NCBI GenBank assembly: GCA_043810515.1
Contig: JBDRNZ010000040.1
Coordinates: 1-15,355, forward strand
DNA from: WJKQ01 sp043810515
GTDB lineage: Bacteria > Patescibacteriota > Gracilibacteria > UBA1369 > LOWO2-01-FULL-3
DNA length: 15,355 nucleotides
Reading direction: 5' to 3'
Positions 1-5,817 of this stretch are shown here, one piece after another. Position 1 is the first letter of the stretch. The number at the start of each line of letters is the position of its first letter. The notes beneath the pieces were generated by a model. That model did not search any database and had not been told where the DNA came from. It worked only from the letters and a program-made list of their open reading frames with translations. Both the position numbers and the translations under genes were made by a program.

Positions 1-978
1 GGCAAAGGAAAAACCAACTTTTTGGAGGCGATATACATACTTTCTTTGGGGAAATCCTTCAGAACGGTTCTGCATGAAGACATTATCGGCTGGAAAACGG
101 GTTATATGAGATGCCGTGGCGAAATTCTCATTGATAACGAAACGTCCGTGCTCGATGTTTTTTGTTCTGCGGCTCCGGATTCTAAACGTGTACTCGCCAA
201 AAACGACGTAAAAATGAAAAACAGTGAGTATTTCGGGAATCTGCTAACGGTTTTATTTCATCCGGAGGATTTGAATATGCTTTACTTAAGCCCGTCCTAT
301 AGGCGGAGGTACATGGACATCCTACTGGCCCAGACGGACAAAAAATACCTTTACGCGCTATCAAAATACAAAAAAGTTCTGAAACAAAGAAATGCGCTCC
401 TCGCGGAAATAAGGATTCAAAAAAAACAGTCACTTCGTGAGGATCTGGACGCCTGGGACACGGAAATACTTGAATACGGCCCGTACATATTGGAAAAACG
501 GAAAGAACTCGTGGATTTTTTAAACGGCGCGCTTGAAGAAATTTACGGATCAATTTCCGGAAATGATGAAAAAGTAAAAACAACCTACAAAAACAGCATA
601 AAGGATGATTACGAAAAGTCTCTGGCCGATAAGCGGGAAGCTGATATTGCATATGCCAAAACCTCTCTAGGCCCGCACCTTGATGACCTTACTTTTTACA
701 TCAACAACAGGGAAATATCGTCTTCGGCCTCAAGAGGCGAATTCCGCACCCTCCTTTTGGCTATAAAACTCGCGGAAATCCGCTACATAAAACAAAAAAC
801 AAATAGTTATCCCGTGCTTCTGCTGGACGATGTATTTTCCGAGCTCGACAGAAAACGCCAGCACCACCTCCTAAAATCCATAAAAAATTGCCAGACAATC
901 ATCACGACAACCGACATTGCAAGCCTTGGAGAATTGACTGACAAAAGCCCTTCTATAGAGTTTGTCAATCTCGGATAA
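1..978 (+). CDS. recF: DNA replication/repair protein RecF, 5' end cut off by the window
   Basis: RecF is an SMC-like ATPase that binds gapped DNA and, with RecO and RecR, loads RecA during recombinational repair. The frame is open from base 1 and begins within the Walker A loop (GKGKTNFLEAIY), so about 30 N-terminal residues lie outside the window; a TTG at 22 is inside this conserved motif and is not the start. Downstream are the ABC signature region (SRGEFRT, about 730-750), Walker B with the D-loop (LLLDDVFSELD, about 817-850) and the TIITTTD strand near the C-terminus. Total length would be about 355 residues, normal for RecF. The signature reads SRGEF where most RecF proteins have S-x-G-Q-Q. 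In many bacteria recF lies between dnaN and gyrB; here a protease gene follows it, with its own promoter over the recF stop. Identity is secure from the motifs and their spacing. Confidence 0.95.
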   Translation, partial: GKGKTNFLEAIYILSLGKSFRTVLHEDIIGWKTGYMRCRGEILIDNETSVLDVFCSAAPDSKRVLAKNDVKMKNSEYFGNLLTVLFHPEDLNMLYLSPSYRRRYMDILLAQTDKKYLYALSKYKKVLKQRNALLAEIRIQKKQSLREDLDAWDTEILEYGPYILEKRKELVDFLNGALEEIYGSISGNDEKVKTTYKNSIKDDYEKSLADKREADIAYAKTSLGPHLDDLTFYINNREISSSASRGEFRTLLLAIKLAEIRYIKQKTNSYPVLLLDDVFSELDRKRQHHLLKSIKNCQTIITTTDIASLGELTDKSPSIEFVNLG

Positions 979-990
979 ATATGTTATAAT
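962..990 (+). promoter_or_regulatory. Sigma-70-type promoter of the PrsW gene
   Basis: TTGTCA (962-967) is followed after exactly 17 bases by a perfect TATAAT (985-990), preceded by TG one base upstream (extended -10). The -35 box lies inside the last codons of recF. Transcription would start near 997, leaving an A-rich leader of about 40 bases before the ATG at 1036. Confidence 0.75.
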
Positions 991-1035
991 AATACAAGCA
1001 GAAAAAACACAAAAAAACACAAAAAACCAAGAAAA

Positions 1036-1932
1036 ATGATGAATTCTGTGCAGATTATAGGCTCTATCCTTCTCGCATGCGTCCCGGCGATGGTCTGGGG
1101 GTATATTTTTTACAAAAAAAATCCGGAAAAAAGAAGTATAGTGATATTTACCTTTATTATAGGCGCTTTAGCGGTTTTTCCGATCATTATATACAAGTTT
1201 TTATGGAAATTTTTCCCGTGGATAAACGCGTTCAGGGTTGCTGATTTTTACAGAGAGGACGTGATAGGATTTTCAAACCTGATAACTTTGCCGCTGAGTG
1301 TCATAATCACATTCATGCTTGTTGGGATAATAGAGGAGGTTTTGAAACTTTTTTCTGTAAAAATAGTGGATGAGGAGGAGATAAAAAGCGTAGATGACTC
1401 GATAGAGTTTTTTATAATAGCCGCCCTGGGATTTTCATTTACGGAAAATATACTTTATTTCTACAATATCTGGATAAATCAGGGTACGCACAACCTTTTG
1501 ATGCCTTTTCTGTTCAGATCATCTTTTTCAACTTTCGCGCACCTCATGTTCTCGGGAATATTGGGATATTATTATGGAATAGCGCACTTTGCCAAACCTA
1601 TTCTTCAGGAGGAAATAAAGAAGAACAGAAAACACTGGACGGTAAAACTGCATAAAATTTTAGCATTCAGAAAAGAGAAGTTATTTTTCCAGGAAAGCCT
1701 AATAGAAGGGCTTCTTATAGCGATAGGCTTACACGCGATTTTTAATATATTTTTGGAACTGAACCTGACTTTTATGATAGTTCCGTTTCTGATAGGCGGA
1801 TATATGACTCTGGAATATTTATTCGCCAAAAAAGAAAATCACAAAAAATATAACAAGCTTCTTGCATACGTTAGAAATCATCCTCACCCCAAATCTTCGG
1901 TATATTTCGTAAAGTCCGCTCTAAAGTCTTGA
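1036..1932 (+). CDS. prsW: PrsW-family intramembrane metalloprotease
   Basis: The product is a 298-residue multipass membrane protein of the PrsW (CPBP-related) family, whose best-studied member makes the first intramembrane-proximal cut of the anti-sigma factor RsiW in Bacillus. The four family motifs are all visible in order: EExxK at residues 100-104, FxFTEN with E137 and N138, H169 in HLMFSGILG, and H233xxxN237 in LHAIFN. Six to seven hydrophobic helices can be seen (about 4-26, 33-55, 82-104, 123-146, 153-178, 221-245 and 245-263), with a basic loop at about 188-215. Two ATG codons are adjacent (1036 and 1039) and neither has a clear Shine-Dalgarno; the first is taken. The gene has its own promoter and ends in TGA. 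The substrate is unknown and no sigma/anti-sigma pair is nearby. The motif set makes the family assignment strong and an active enzyme likely; use of the symbol prsW assumes family-level equivalence only. Confidence 0.88.
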   Translation: MMNSVQIIGSILLACVPAMVWGYIFYKKNPEKRSIVIFTFIIGALAVFPIIIYKFLWKFFPWINAFRVADFYREDVIGFSNLITLPLSVIITFMLVGIIEEVLKLFSVKIVDEEEIKSVDDSIEFFIIAALGFSFTENILYFYNIWINQGTHNLLMPFLFRSSFSTFAHLMFSGILGYYYGIAHFAKPILQEEIKKNRKHWTVKLHKILAFRKEKLFFQESLIEGLLIAIGLHAIFNIFLELNLTFMIVPFLIGGYMTLEYLFAKKENHKKYNKLLAYVRNHPHPKSSVYFVKSALKS

Positions 1933-1957
1933 ACAGTCACGACTAACGTGCTAAAAT
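1929..1957 (+). promoter_or_regulatory. Putative sigma-70 promoter of uvrA
   Basis: TTGAAC (1929-1934) and TAAAAT (1952-1957) are separated by exactly 17 bases, matching the consensus at 4/6 and 5/6 positions. The -35 box overlaps the TGA stop of the PrsW gene. Transcription would start near 1964, about 32 bases before the uvrA ATG. No LexA-type palindrome is visible next to it, so SOS control is not supported by the sequence. Confidence 0.5.
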
Positions 1958-1995
1958 TACAACTTGCATGGAGTCATGTTTAATAATTTTCATTA

Positions 1996-4893
1996 ATGGC
2001 AAGTGATAAAATCGTTGTAAAGGGCGCAAGAATACACAATCTCAAGAATATTGACGTGGAGATTCCGAGGGATAAATTTACCGTAATCACGGGTCTTTCC
2101 GGCTCGGGAAAATCCTCACTTGCATTTGATACAATTTATGCGGAAGGCCAGAGAAGATATGTCGAAAGTTTATCCACTTACGCAAGAAATTTTCTCCAGC
2201 TGATGGAAAAACCGGATGTCGACTCGATAGAAGGTCTTTCACCGGCCATTTCGATAGACCAGAAAACGGCTCCCAGAAACCCAAGATCAACAGTCGGAAC
2301 GGTAACGGAAATATATGATTTCTTGCGCCTGCTCTTCGCAAAAGTCGGAAATCCGCATTGTCCGAAATGCGGTAAACCGATCGAAAAACAGACATCGCAG
2401 CAGATCCTTGACGCGGTGGCGGAAATGAAACCGGGTAAGAAAATAATGGTTCTTGCACCGCTCGTTAAGCACAGGAAAGGCACTCATTCGAAACTTCTGG
2501 AAAAAATAAAAAAGGAAGGGTTTGTGAGAGTGAGGGTGGACGGCGAGGTGTACTCGATACTCGATATGCCGGAGCTTGACGAAAATATTCATCACGATAT
2601 CGAAATAGTGGTCGACAGGCTTGTAGTAAAAGATTTCAGGCCGCAGTCAAAACGTCTGTCTTCGGGCCAGGAAATAGAAATTCCTAATCCGGACAGGTCG
2701 CGTCTGGCGGATTCCATAGAAACGGCGCTGAAATTTGGCGAAGGGCTAATGATAATATCGGATTTTGAAACAGGGGGGGATAAAGTATATTCGGAGCATT
2801 TTGCATGTACTACGTGCAATATAAGTGTTCCGGAAATATCTCCGCGAAGTTTTTCATTCAACAGTCCGCATGGAGCCTGTACGGAATGTCACGGTTTGGG
2901 AACAAAACTCGAAATAGACTCCGACCTTATAATTCCAAACAAAAATCTCACACTTGCCGAAGGCGCGGTGATGCCATGGTCTGCGACCACTTCGCATCTG
3001 ACATGGTATAACAGGATTTTGGAAAGCGTGGCTAAAATGCACAAATTTTCAATGAATACTCCTGTAAAACGCCTCCCAAAAGACGTGATGGACCTGATTC
3101 TTTACGGCGACAAAAGCAAGAAATACAAAATAAAAATAGGTGGCCGCGAAAACCCGAGCGGCTCATCATTTTCAGGCGAATACGAGACGGTATTTGAAGG
3201 AGTAATTCCCAATCTGGAACGCAGATATCTGGAAACGGACTCCGATTATATAAGAAAAAAAATAGAGAGTTTCATGAGGATACTGTCTTGTCCGGGATGC
3301 GGCGGAAAAAGGCTTAAAGCTGAAATGCTGGCCGTAAAAATAAACGATTTGTCTATAATCGACATCACGGAGCTATCCATAACGGTATCAATGAATCTGT
3401 TCCAGGACCTGAAATTAAGCCCTATGAAGCAGGAAATCGCCAGACAGATATTGCACGAAATAAGAAACAGGCTGCAGTTCCTTGAAAACGTTGGGCTGTC
3501 CTACCTTACCCTAAATAGAGCCGCAAACACGCTTTCTGGAGGCGAAGCGCAGCGAATAAGGCTTGCCACACAGATAGGATCGCGTTTATCAGGCGTGATA
3601 TACGTACTGGACGAGCCGAGCATCGGTTTGCACCAGAGCGACAACGATAAACTCATAAAAACGCTGCTTTCTCTGAGGGATATAGGGAATACGGTAATTG
3701 TTGTGGAACACGATGTGGATACAATGCTGGCGGCGGATTATATATTGGATATCGGTCCCGGAGCGGGAAAACACGGAGGAAACATCATCGCCGCAGGTGT
3801 GCCTGAAGAAATAATGAAAAATAAAAATTCTATCACGGGAAAATATCTGTCCGGAAAGCTTACGGTTCCGATTCCGGAAAAGCGCAGAAAAGGAACGGGC
3901 AAAAAACTAAGTATTATAGGCGCTTCCGAGCACAATTTGAAAGATATTGAGGTTCATCTTCCCCTGGGAACTTTTATAGGAATTACAGGAGTTTCCGGTT
4001 CGGGAAAATCCACATTGATAAATGACATTCTGGTCAAAGCTGTGGCAAAGGAATTATACGGCTCATCAGCACAGCCCGGAAGTTATAAGAAGATTTCAGG
4101 CCTTGAAAATCTGGACAAAATCATAAATATCGACCAGTCCCCGATAGGAAGAACTCCGCGCTCAAATCCGGCAACATACACAGGTGTATTTACCGATATC
4201 AGGGACATGTTCGCAAAGACACCGGAAGCCAAATTGCGCGGCTATAAGGCGGGAAGATTTAGTTTTAACGTAAAGGGAGGCAGATGTGAGGCATGCAGCG
4301 GCGACGGAATCAAAAAAATCGAAATGCACTTCCTTCCGGATATTTATGTGCCATGCGAGGTATGCAAAGGCAAAAGATACAATAACGAAGCTCTGGAAAT
4401 ACGATACAGAGGTAAAAACATTTTTGAAGTGCTGGAAATGACAGCTGAGGAAGCAATGGAATTCTTTTCAGCAATTCCGGGAATCAAAACAAAGCTCAAA
4501 ACGCTCTGCGAAGTCGGACTGGGATACATTCACCTCGGTCAGGCCGCAACAACGCTTTCGGGCGGTGAGGCACAGCGCATCAAGCTGGCAACGGAATTAT
4601 CAAAAAGATCCACAGGTAAAACACTTTACGTACTGGATGAACCAACCACGGGACTTCACTTTGACGATGTCAAAAAACTACTGAATGTCCTTCAGAAGCT
4701 CGTTGAAAAAGGCAATACGGTGCTTGTTATAGAGCATAACCTTGATGTTATAAAATCCGTAGATTATCTGGTCGATCTTGGACCGGAAGGGGGGGACAAA
4801 GGTGGAGAAGTAATCGCAACCGGCACACCGGAATCTATAATAAAAGAAAAAAACTCCCTTACGGGCGCCTGGCTCAAAAAAGTGATTAAGTAA
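1996..4893 (+). CDS. uvrA: Excinuclease ABC subunit A (UvrA)
   Basis: UvrA is the damage-sensing ATPase of nucleotide excision repair; as a dimer it scans DNA in the cytoplasm and loads UvrB at lesions. At 965 residues it is complete and slightly longer than the 940-residue E. coli protein. It has both ABC modules: Walker A at 33-41 (GLSGSGKSS) and about 665-673 (GVSGSGKST), signatures LSGGEAQRI at about 513 and 854, and Walker B LDEPS/LDEPT at about 535-540 and 877-882. Two zinc modules are intact: C271/C274/C295/C298 (CxxC-x20-CxxC) and C764/C767/C787/C790 (CxxC-x19-CxxC), the second in the insertion that contacts damaged DNA. Further CxxC pairs near residues 117 (CPKC) and 433 (CPGC) match places where the family often has Cys or His. 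The ATG at 1996 gives the normal N-terminus (KGARIHNLKNIDVEIPR) but has no Shine-Dalgarno. No uvrB or uvrC is present in the window, as is common. Confidence 0.97.
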   Translation: MASDKIVVKGARIHNLKNIDVEIPRDKFTVITGLSGSGKSSLAFDTIYAEGQRRYVESLSTYARNFLQLMEKPDVDSIEGLSPAISIDQKTAPRNPRSTVGTVTEIYDFLRLLFAKVGNPHCPKCGKPIEKQTSQQILDAVAEMKPGKKIMVLAPLVKHRKGTHSKLLEKIKKEGFVRVRVDGEVYSILDMPELDENIHHDIEIVVDRLVVKDFRPQSKRLSSGQEIEIPNPDRSRLADSIETALKFGEGLMIISDFETGGDKVYSEHFACTTCNISVPEISPRSFSFNSPHGACTECHGLGTKLEIDSDLIIPNKNLTLAEGAVMPWSATTSHLTWYNRILESVAKMHKFSMNTPVKRLPKDVMDLILYGDKSKKYKIKIGGRENPSGSSFSGEYETVFEGVIPNLERRYLETDSDYIRKKIESFMRILSCPGCGGKRLKAEMLAVKINDLSIIDITELSITVSMNLFQDLKLSPMKQEIARQILHEIRNRLQFLENVGLSYLTLNRAANTLSGGEAQRIRLATQIGSRLSGVIYVLDEPSIGLHQSDNDKLIKTLLSLRDIGNTVIVVEHDVDTMLAADYILDIGPGAGKHGGNIIAAGVPEEIMKNKNSITGKYLSGKLTVPIPEKRRKGTGKKLSIIGASEHNLKDIEVHLPLGTFIGITGVSGSGKSTLINDILVKAVAKELYGSSAQPGSYKKISGLENLDKIINIDQSPIGRTPRSNPATYTGVFTDIRDMFAKTPEAKLRGYKAGRFSFNVKGGRCEACSGDGIKKIEMHFLPDIYVPCEVCKGKRYNNEALEIRYRGKNIFEVLEMTAEEAMEFFSAIPGIKTKLKTLCEVGLGYIHLGQAATTLSGGEAQRIKLATELSKRSTGKTLYVLDEPTTGLHFDDVKKLLNVLQKLVEKGNTVLVIEHNLDVIKSVDYLVDLGPEGGDKGGEVIATGTPESIIKEKNSLTGAWLKKVIK

Positions 4894-4923
4894 TTTTTCA
4901 TCTTCATCTCATACTTGGTAAAG

Positions 4924-4973
4924 TTTAATAAACTTTAATTAAATTTAATAAACTTCAATAAAACTTAATAGCT
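4924..4973 (+). repeat. Five tandem 10-bp units, consensus TTTAATAAAC
   Basis: The units start at exactly 4924, 4934, 4944, 4954 and 4964: TTTAATAAAC, TTTAATTAAA, TTTAATAAAC, TTCAATAAAA, CTTAATAGCT. A more degenerate sixth unit (CTTGGTAAAG) precedes them at 4914. The 10-bp period places each copy on nearly the same face of the helix. It looks like an iteron or multi-site operator for a DNA-binding protein, or a phased A/T-tract bend; the sequence alone does not separate these. Confidence 0.8.
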
Positions 4974-5001
4974 AAAACACGAATGAGGATATGTATATAA
5001 A

Positions 5002-5041
5002 ATTGATAAAGTTTAATAAAATTAAAATAACTTGCCAAAAC
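5002..5041 (+). repeat. Second cluster of 10-bp phased AT motifs
   Basis: Ten-base units from 5002 read ATTGATAAAG, TTTAATAAAA, TTAAAATAAC, TTGCCAAAAC. Only the second unit is a full match to TTTAATAAA; the others keep the leading T and trailing A positions. The phase differs by two bases from the first cluster, so this is a separate group. Confidence 0.5.
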
Positions 5042-5119
5042 TATTGAAAAGTTGTTTTTAGTGTGGTAAGGTGCTGGCACGAAAATGATATTTAAAAACT
5101 TGCGGAGAGTATTGTAGAA

Positions 5120-5179
5120 CTCGTTAAAAGGTGATAAGATTTAATAAAGCTTAGCTTAATCACGTTAAGTTTATTAAAT
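5120..5179 (+). repeat. Third cluster of 10-bp phased AT motifs, adjacent to the HTH gene
   Basis: Units in 10-base register include CTCGTTAAAA (5120), GGTGATAAGA (5130), TTTAATAAAG (5140) and TTTATTAAAT (5170), with less similar sequence between. The last unit ends 14 bases before the ATG at 5194, where a bound protein could block transcription or translation initiation of the helix-turn-helix gene. Confidence 0.45.
5155..5169. repeat. Short inverted repeat CTTAA-N5-TTAAG
   Basis: Perfect 5-base arms (5155-5159 and 5165-5169) are separated by TCACG, 25 bases upstream of the HTH start. This is the shape of a small operator half-site pair. In such AT-rich sequence it could also be chance. Confidence 0.3.
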
Positions 5180-5193
5180 TAAATAATCATTTG

Positions 5194-5487
5194 ATGGAAA
5201 AGTTTTTTACCACGGAACAGGTGGCAAATATTCTCCAGGTACATCCATTCACAATCCTAAAATTTATCAAAGAAGGAAAGTTAAAAGGAATCAAACTGGG
5301 AAGAGTGTATAGAATCACGGAGAGCAACATGCAGAAATTTCTGGAGGAAAGAATGACTGAGCCAAAAAGCAAGAAAACCACTTCCGCGCCTGTCGAAAAA
5401 GAGAAAGAGAAAAAAGAAGAGTCCAAGCCAAATTATGAGGTCTCCCGCGAAAAAGGGGAGGAAGGGGGTCATTATTACATAATATAA
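5194..5487 (+). CDS. Small excisionase-type helix-turn-helix DNA-binding protein
   Basis: This is a 97-residue cytoplasmic protein. Residues 1-52 (starting MEKFFTTEQVANILQVH, then KFIKEGKLKGIKLGRVYRI) are a typical MerR/excisionase-like winged helix-turn-helix (HTH_17 type): TTEQVA opens the first helix, the recognition helix follows, and the GIKLGRVYRI hairpin is the wing that contacts the minor groove. From about residue 53 the tail is Lys/Glu/Pro-rich and probably disordered, ending in GGHYYII. A TTG three bases earlier is also in frame; the ATG is preferred because it gives the usual N-terminus, and neither has a Shine-Dalgarno. Proteins with this domain act as excisionases, plasmid or phage regulators, or small chromosomal regulators. 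No integrase or recombinase is nearby, so a regulator, perhaps binding the phased repeats directly upstream, is the likelier reading. That link is inference. Confidence 0.8.
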   Translation: MEKFFTTEQVANILQVHPFTILKFIKEGKLKGIKLGRVYRITESNMQKFLEERMTEPKSKKTTSAPVEKEKEKKEESKPNYEVSREKGEEGGHYYII

Positions 5488-5500
5488 AAATTTTACAGAG

Positions 5501-5671
5501 ATGATCATACACTGTCTGTCATGCGGGAAAGCGGTATCAAGCCACTCATTGTGCTGCCCGTATTGTTACTCCGAGATAACAGGTATGACCCTGGAAATGA
5601 ATGGGATCGTGGATAAAGAAAAGATAAAGGACAAAGTAAGAAATCTGGTTTTACAGTTCGTTCACAAGTAA
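5501..5671 (+). CDS. 56-residue zinc-ribbon microprotein
   Basis: The reading frame from ATG 5501 to TAA 5669-5671 encodes 56 residues. It begins MIIHCLSCGKAV and has a second CxxC at residues 19-22 (CCPYC), giving C5/C8 and C19/C22, a classic four-cysteine zinc-ribbon knuckle pair. The C-terminal half (MNGIVDKEKIKDKVRNLVLQF) is likely one amphipathic helix. The start lies 13 bases after the helix-turn-helix stop with a weak AGAG upstream, so the two genes probably share a transcript. I do not recognise a specific family; such small ribbons bind nucleic acid or protein. The compact CxxC spacing makes it more likely real than chance. Confidence 0.65.
   Translation: MIIHCLSCGKAVSSHSLCCPYCYSEITGMTLEMNGIVDKEKIKDKVRNLVLQFVHK
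5509..5522 (+). repeat. 14-bp direct repeat, copy 1 (partner 5827-5840)
   Basis: ACACTGTCTGTCAT occurs exactly here, inside the start of the zinc-ribbon gene, and again at 5827-5840 inside the 3' end of the convergent 382-residue gene. The copies are 318 bases apart and enclose the hairpin-rich intergenic segment. Flanking bases do not match. Confidence 0.6.
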
Positions 5672-5704
5672 AAAATTACCTTTATAAAAAACTCCAATTA
5701 CCCT

Positions 5705-5725
5705 TAGTTCGTTGCCCACGAACTA
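5705..5725. other. 8-bp-stem hairpin
   Basis: TAGTTCGT (5705-5712) pairs perfectly with ACGAACTA (5718-5725) around a 5-base loop (TGCCC). No T-run follows on either strand, so it is not a standard intrinsic terminator by itself. It is the first of three hairpins between the convergent gene sets. Confidence 0.6.
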
Positions 5726-5730
5726 CACAT

Positions 5731-5752
5731 GCCCCGGCCGTAAGGACGGGGC
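5731..5752. other. GC-rich hairpin with a GTAA tetraloop
   Basis: GCCCCG (5731-5736) pairs with CGGGGC (5747-5752); after a G-A mismatch, CC pairs with GG around a GTAA (GNRA-type) loop. It is unusually GC-rich for this neighbourhood. There is no downstream T-run. It could be a transcript-stabilising or processing structure, or a relic of a palindromic mobile-element end; no transposase gene is present to support the latter. Confidence 0.6.
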
Positions 5753-5773
5753 CAAAATCCTAGAAAAGCCCTG

Positions 5774-5803
5774 AGACTCCTTACGCGATATGCTAAGGAG
5801 TCT
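5774..5803. terminator. Likely bidirectional transcription terminator
   Basis: AGACTCCTTA (5774-5783) pairs perfectly over 10 bp with TAAGGAGTCT (5794-5803). On the plus strand the stem runs into TTTCGTAT; on the minus strand it begins 14 bases after the 382-residue gene's stop and is followed within about six bases by TTTT. Its place between convergent genes fits a shared terminator. The T-tracts are short, so efficiency is uncertain. Confidence 0.6.
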
Positions 5804-5817
5804 TTCGTATAGAAATT

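Larger units (their letters stand above)
4894..5193. other. 300-base AT-rich intergenic region with phased repeats
   Basis: No gene or RNA is recognisable in this gap between uvrA and the helix-turn-helix gene. It is much richer in A and T than its flanks and contains TTTAATAAA-like motifs in three clusters (listed separately), a short inverted repeat close to the downstream start, and no obvious hairpin terminator for uvrA. A promoter for the downstream gene should lie here, but several weak -10 matches compete (for example TTGTAG at 5113 with TAAGAT at 5135, spacing 16) and I cannot choose one. It most resembles a control region, possibly intrinsically curved. Confidence 0.6.

Noticed and set aside
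1930..1983. TGA read as glycine (genetic code 25 of Gracilibacteria/Absconditabacteria), extending the PrsW protein to the TAA at 1981
   Set aside because: More than 4,000 codons of real genes contain no in-frame TGA, and TGA ends the giant gene in a classic ATGA overlap; PrsW is complete at the TGA.
1929..1995. LexA/SOS box upstream of uvrA
   Set aside because: Neither a CTGT-N8-ACAG nor a GAAC-N4-GTTC palindrome is present.
5075..5103. TGGCAC followed by TTGC, resembling a sigma-54 promoter
   Set aside because: The two elements are 19 bases apart instead of about 5, so the helical relation required by sigma-54 is absent.
4914..5179. CRISPR-like array
   Set aside because: The repeat unit is only 10 bases, contiguous and degenerate, with no unique spacers and no cas gene.
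5731..5752. End of an intact IS200/IS605-type element
   Set aside because: No TnpA or TnpB reading frame and no second end are in the window; retained only as a hairpin of uncertain origin.
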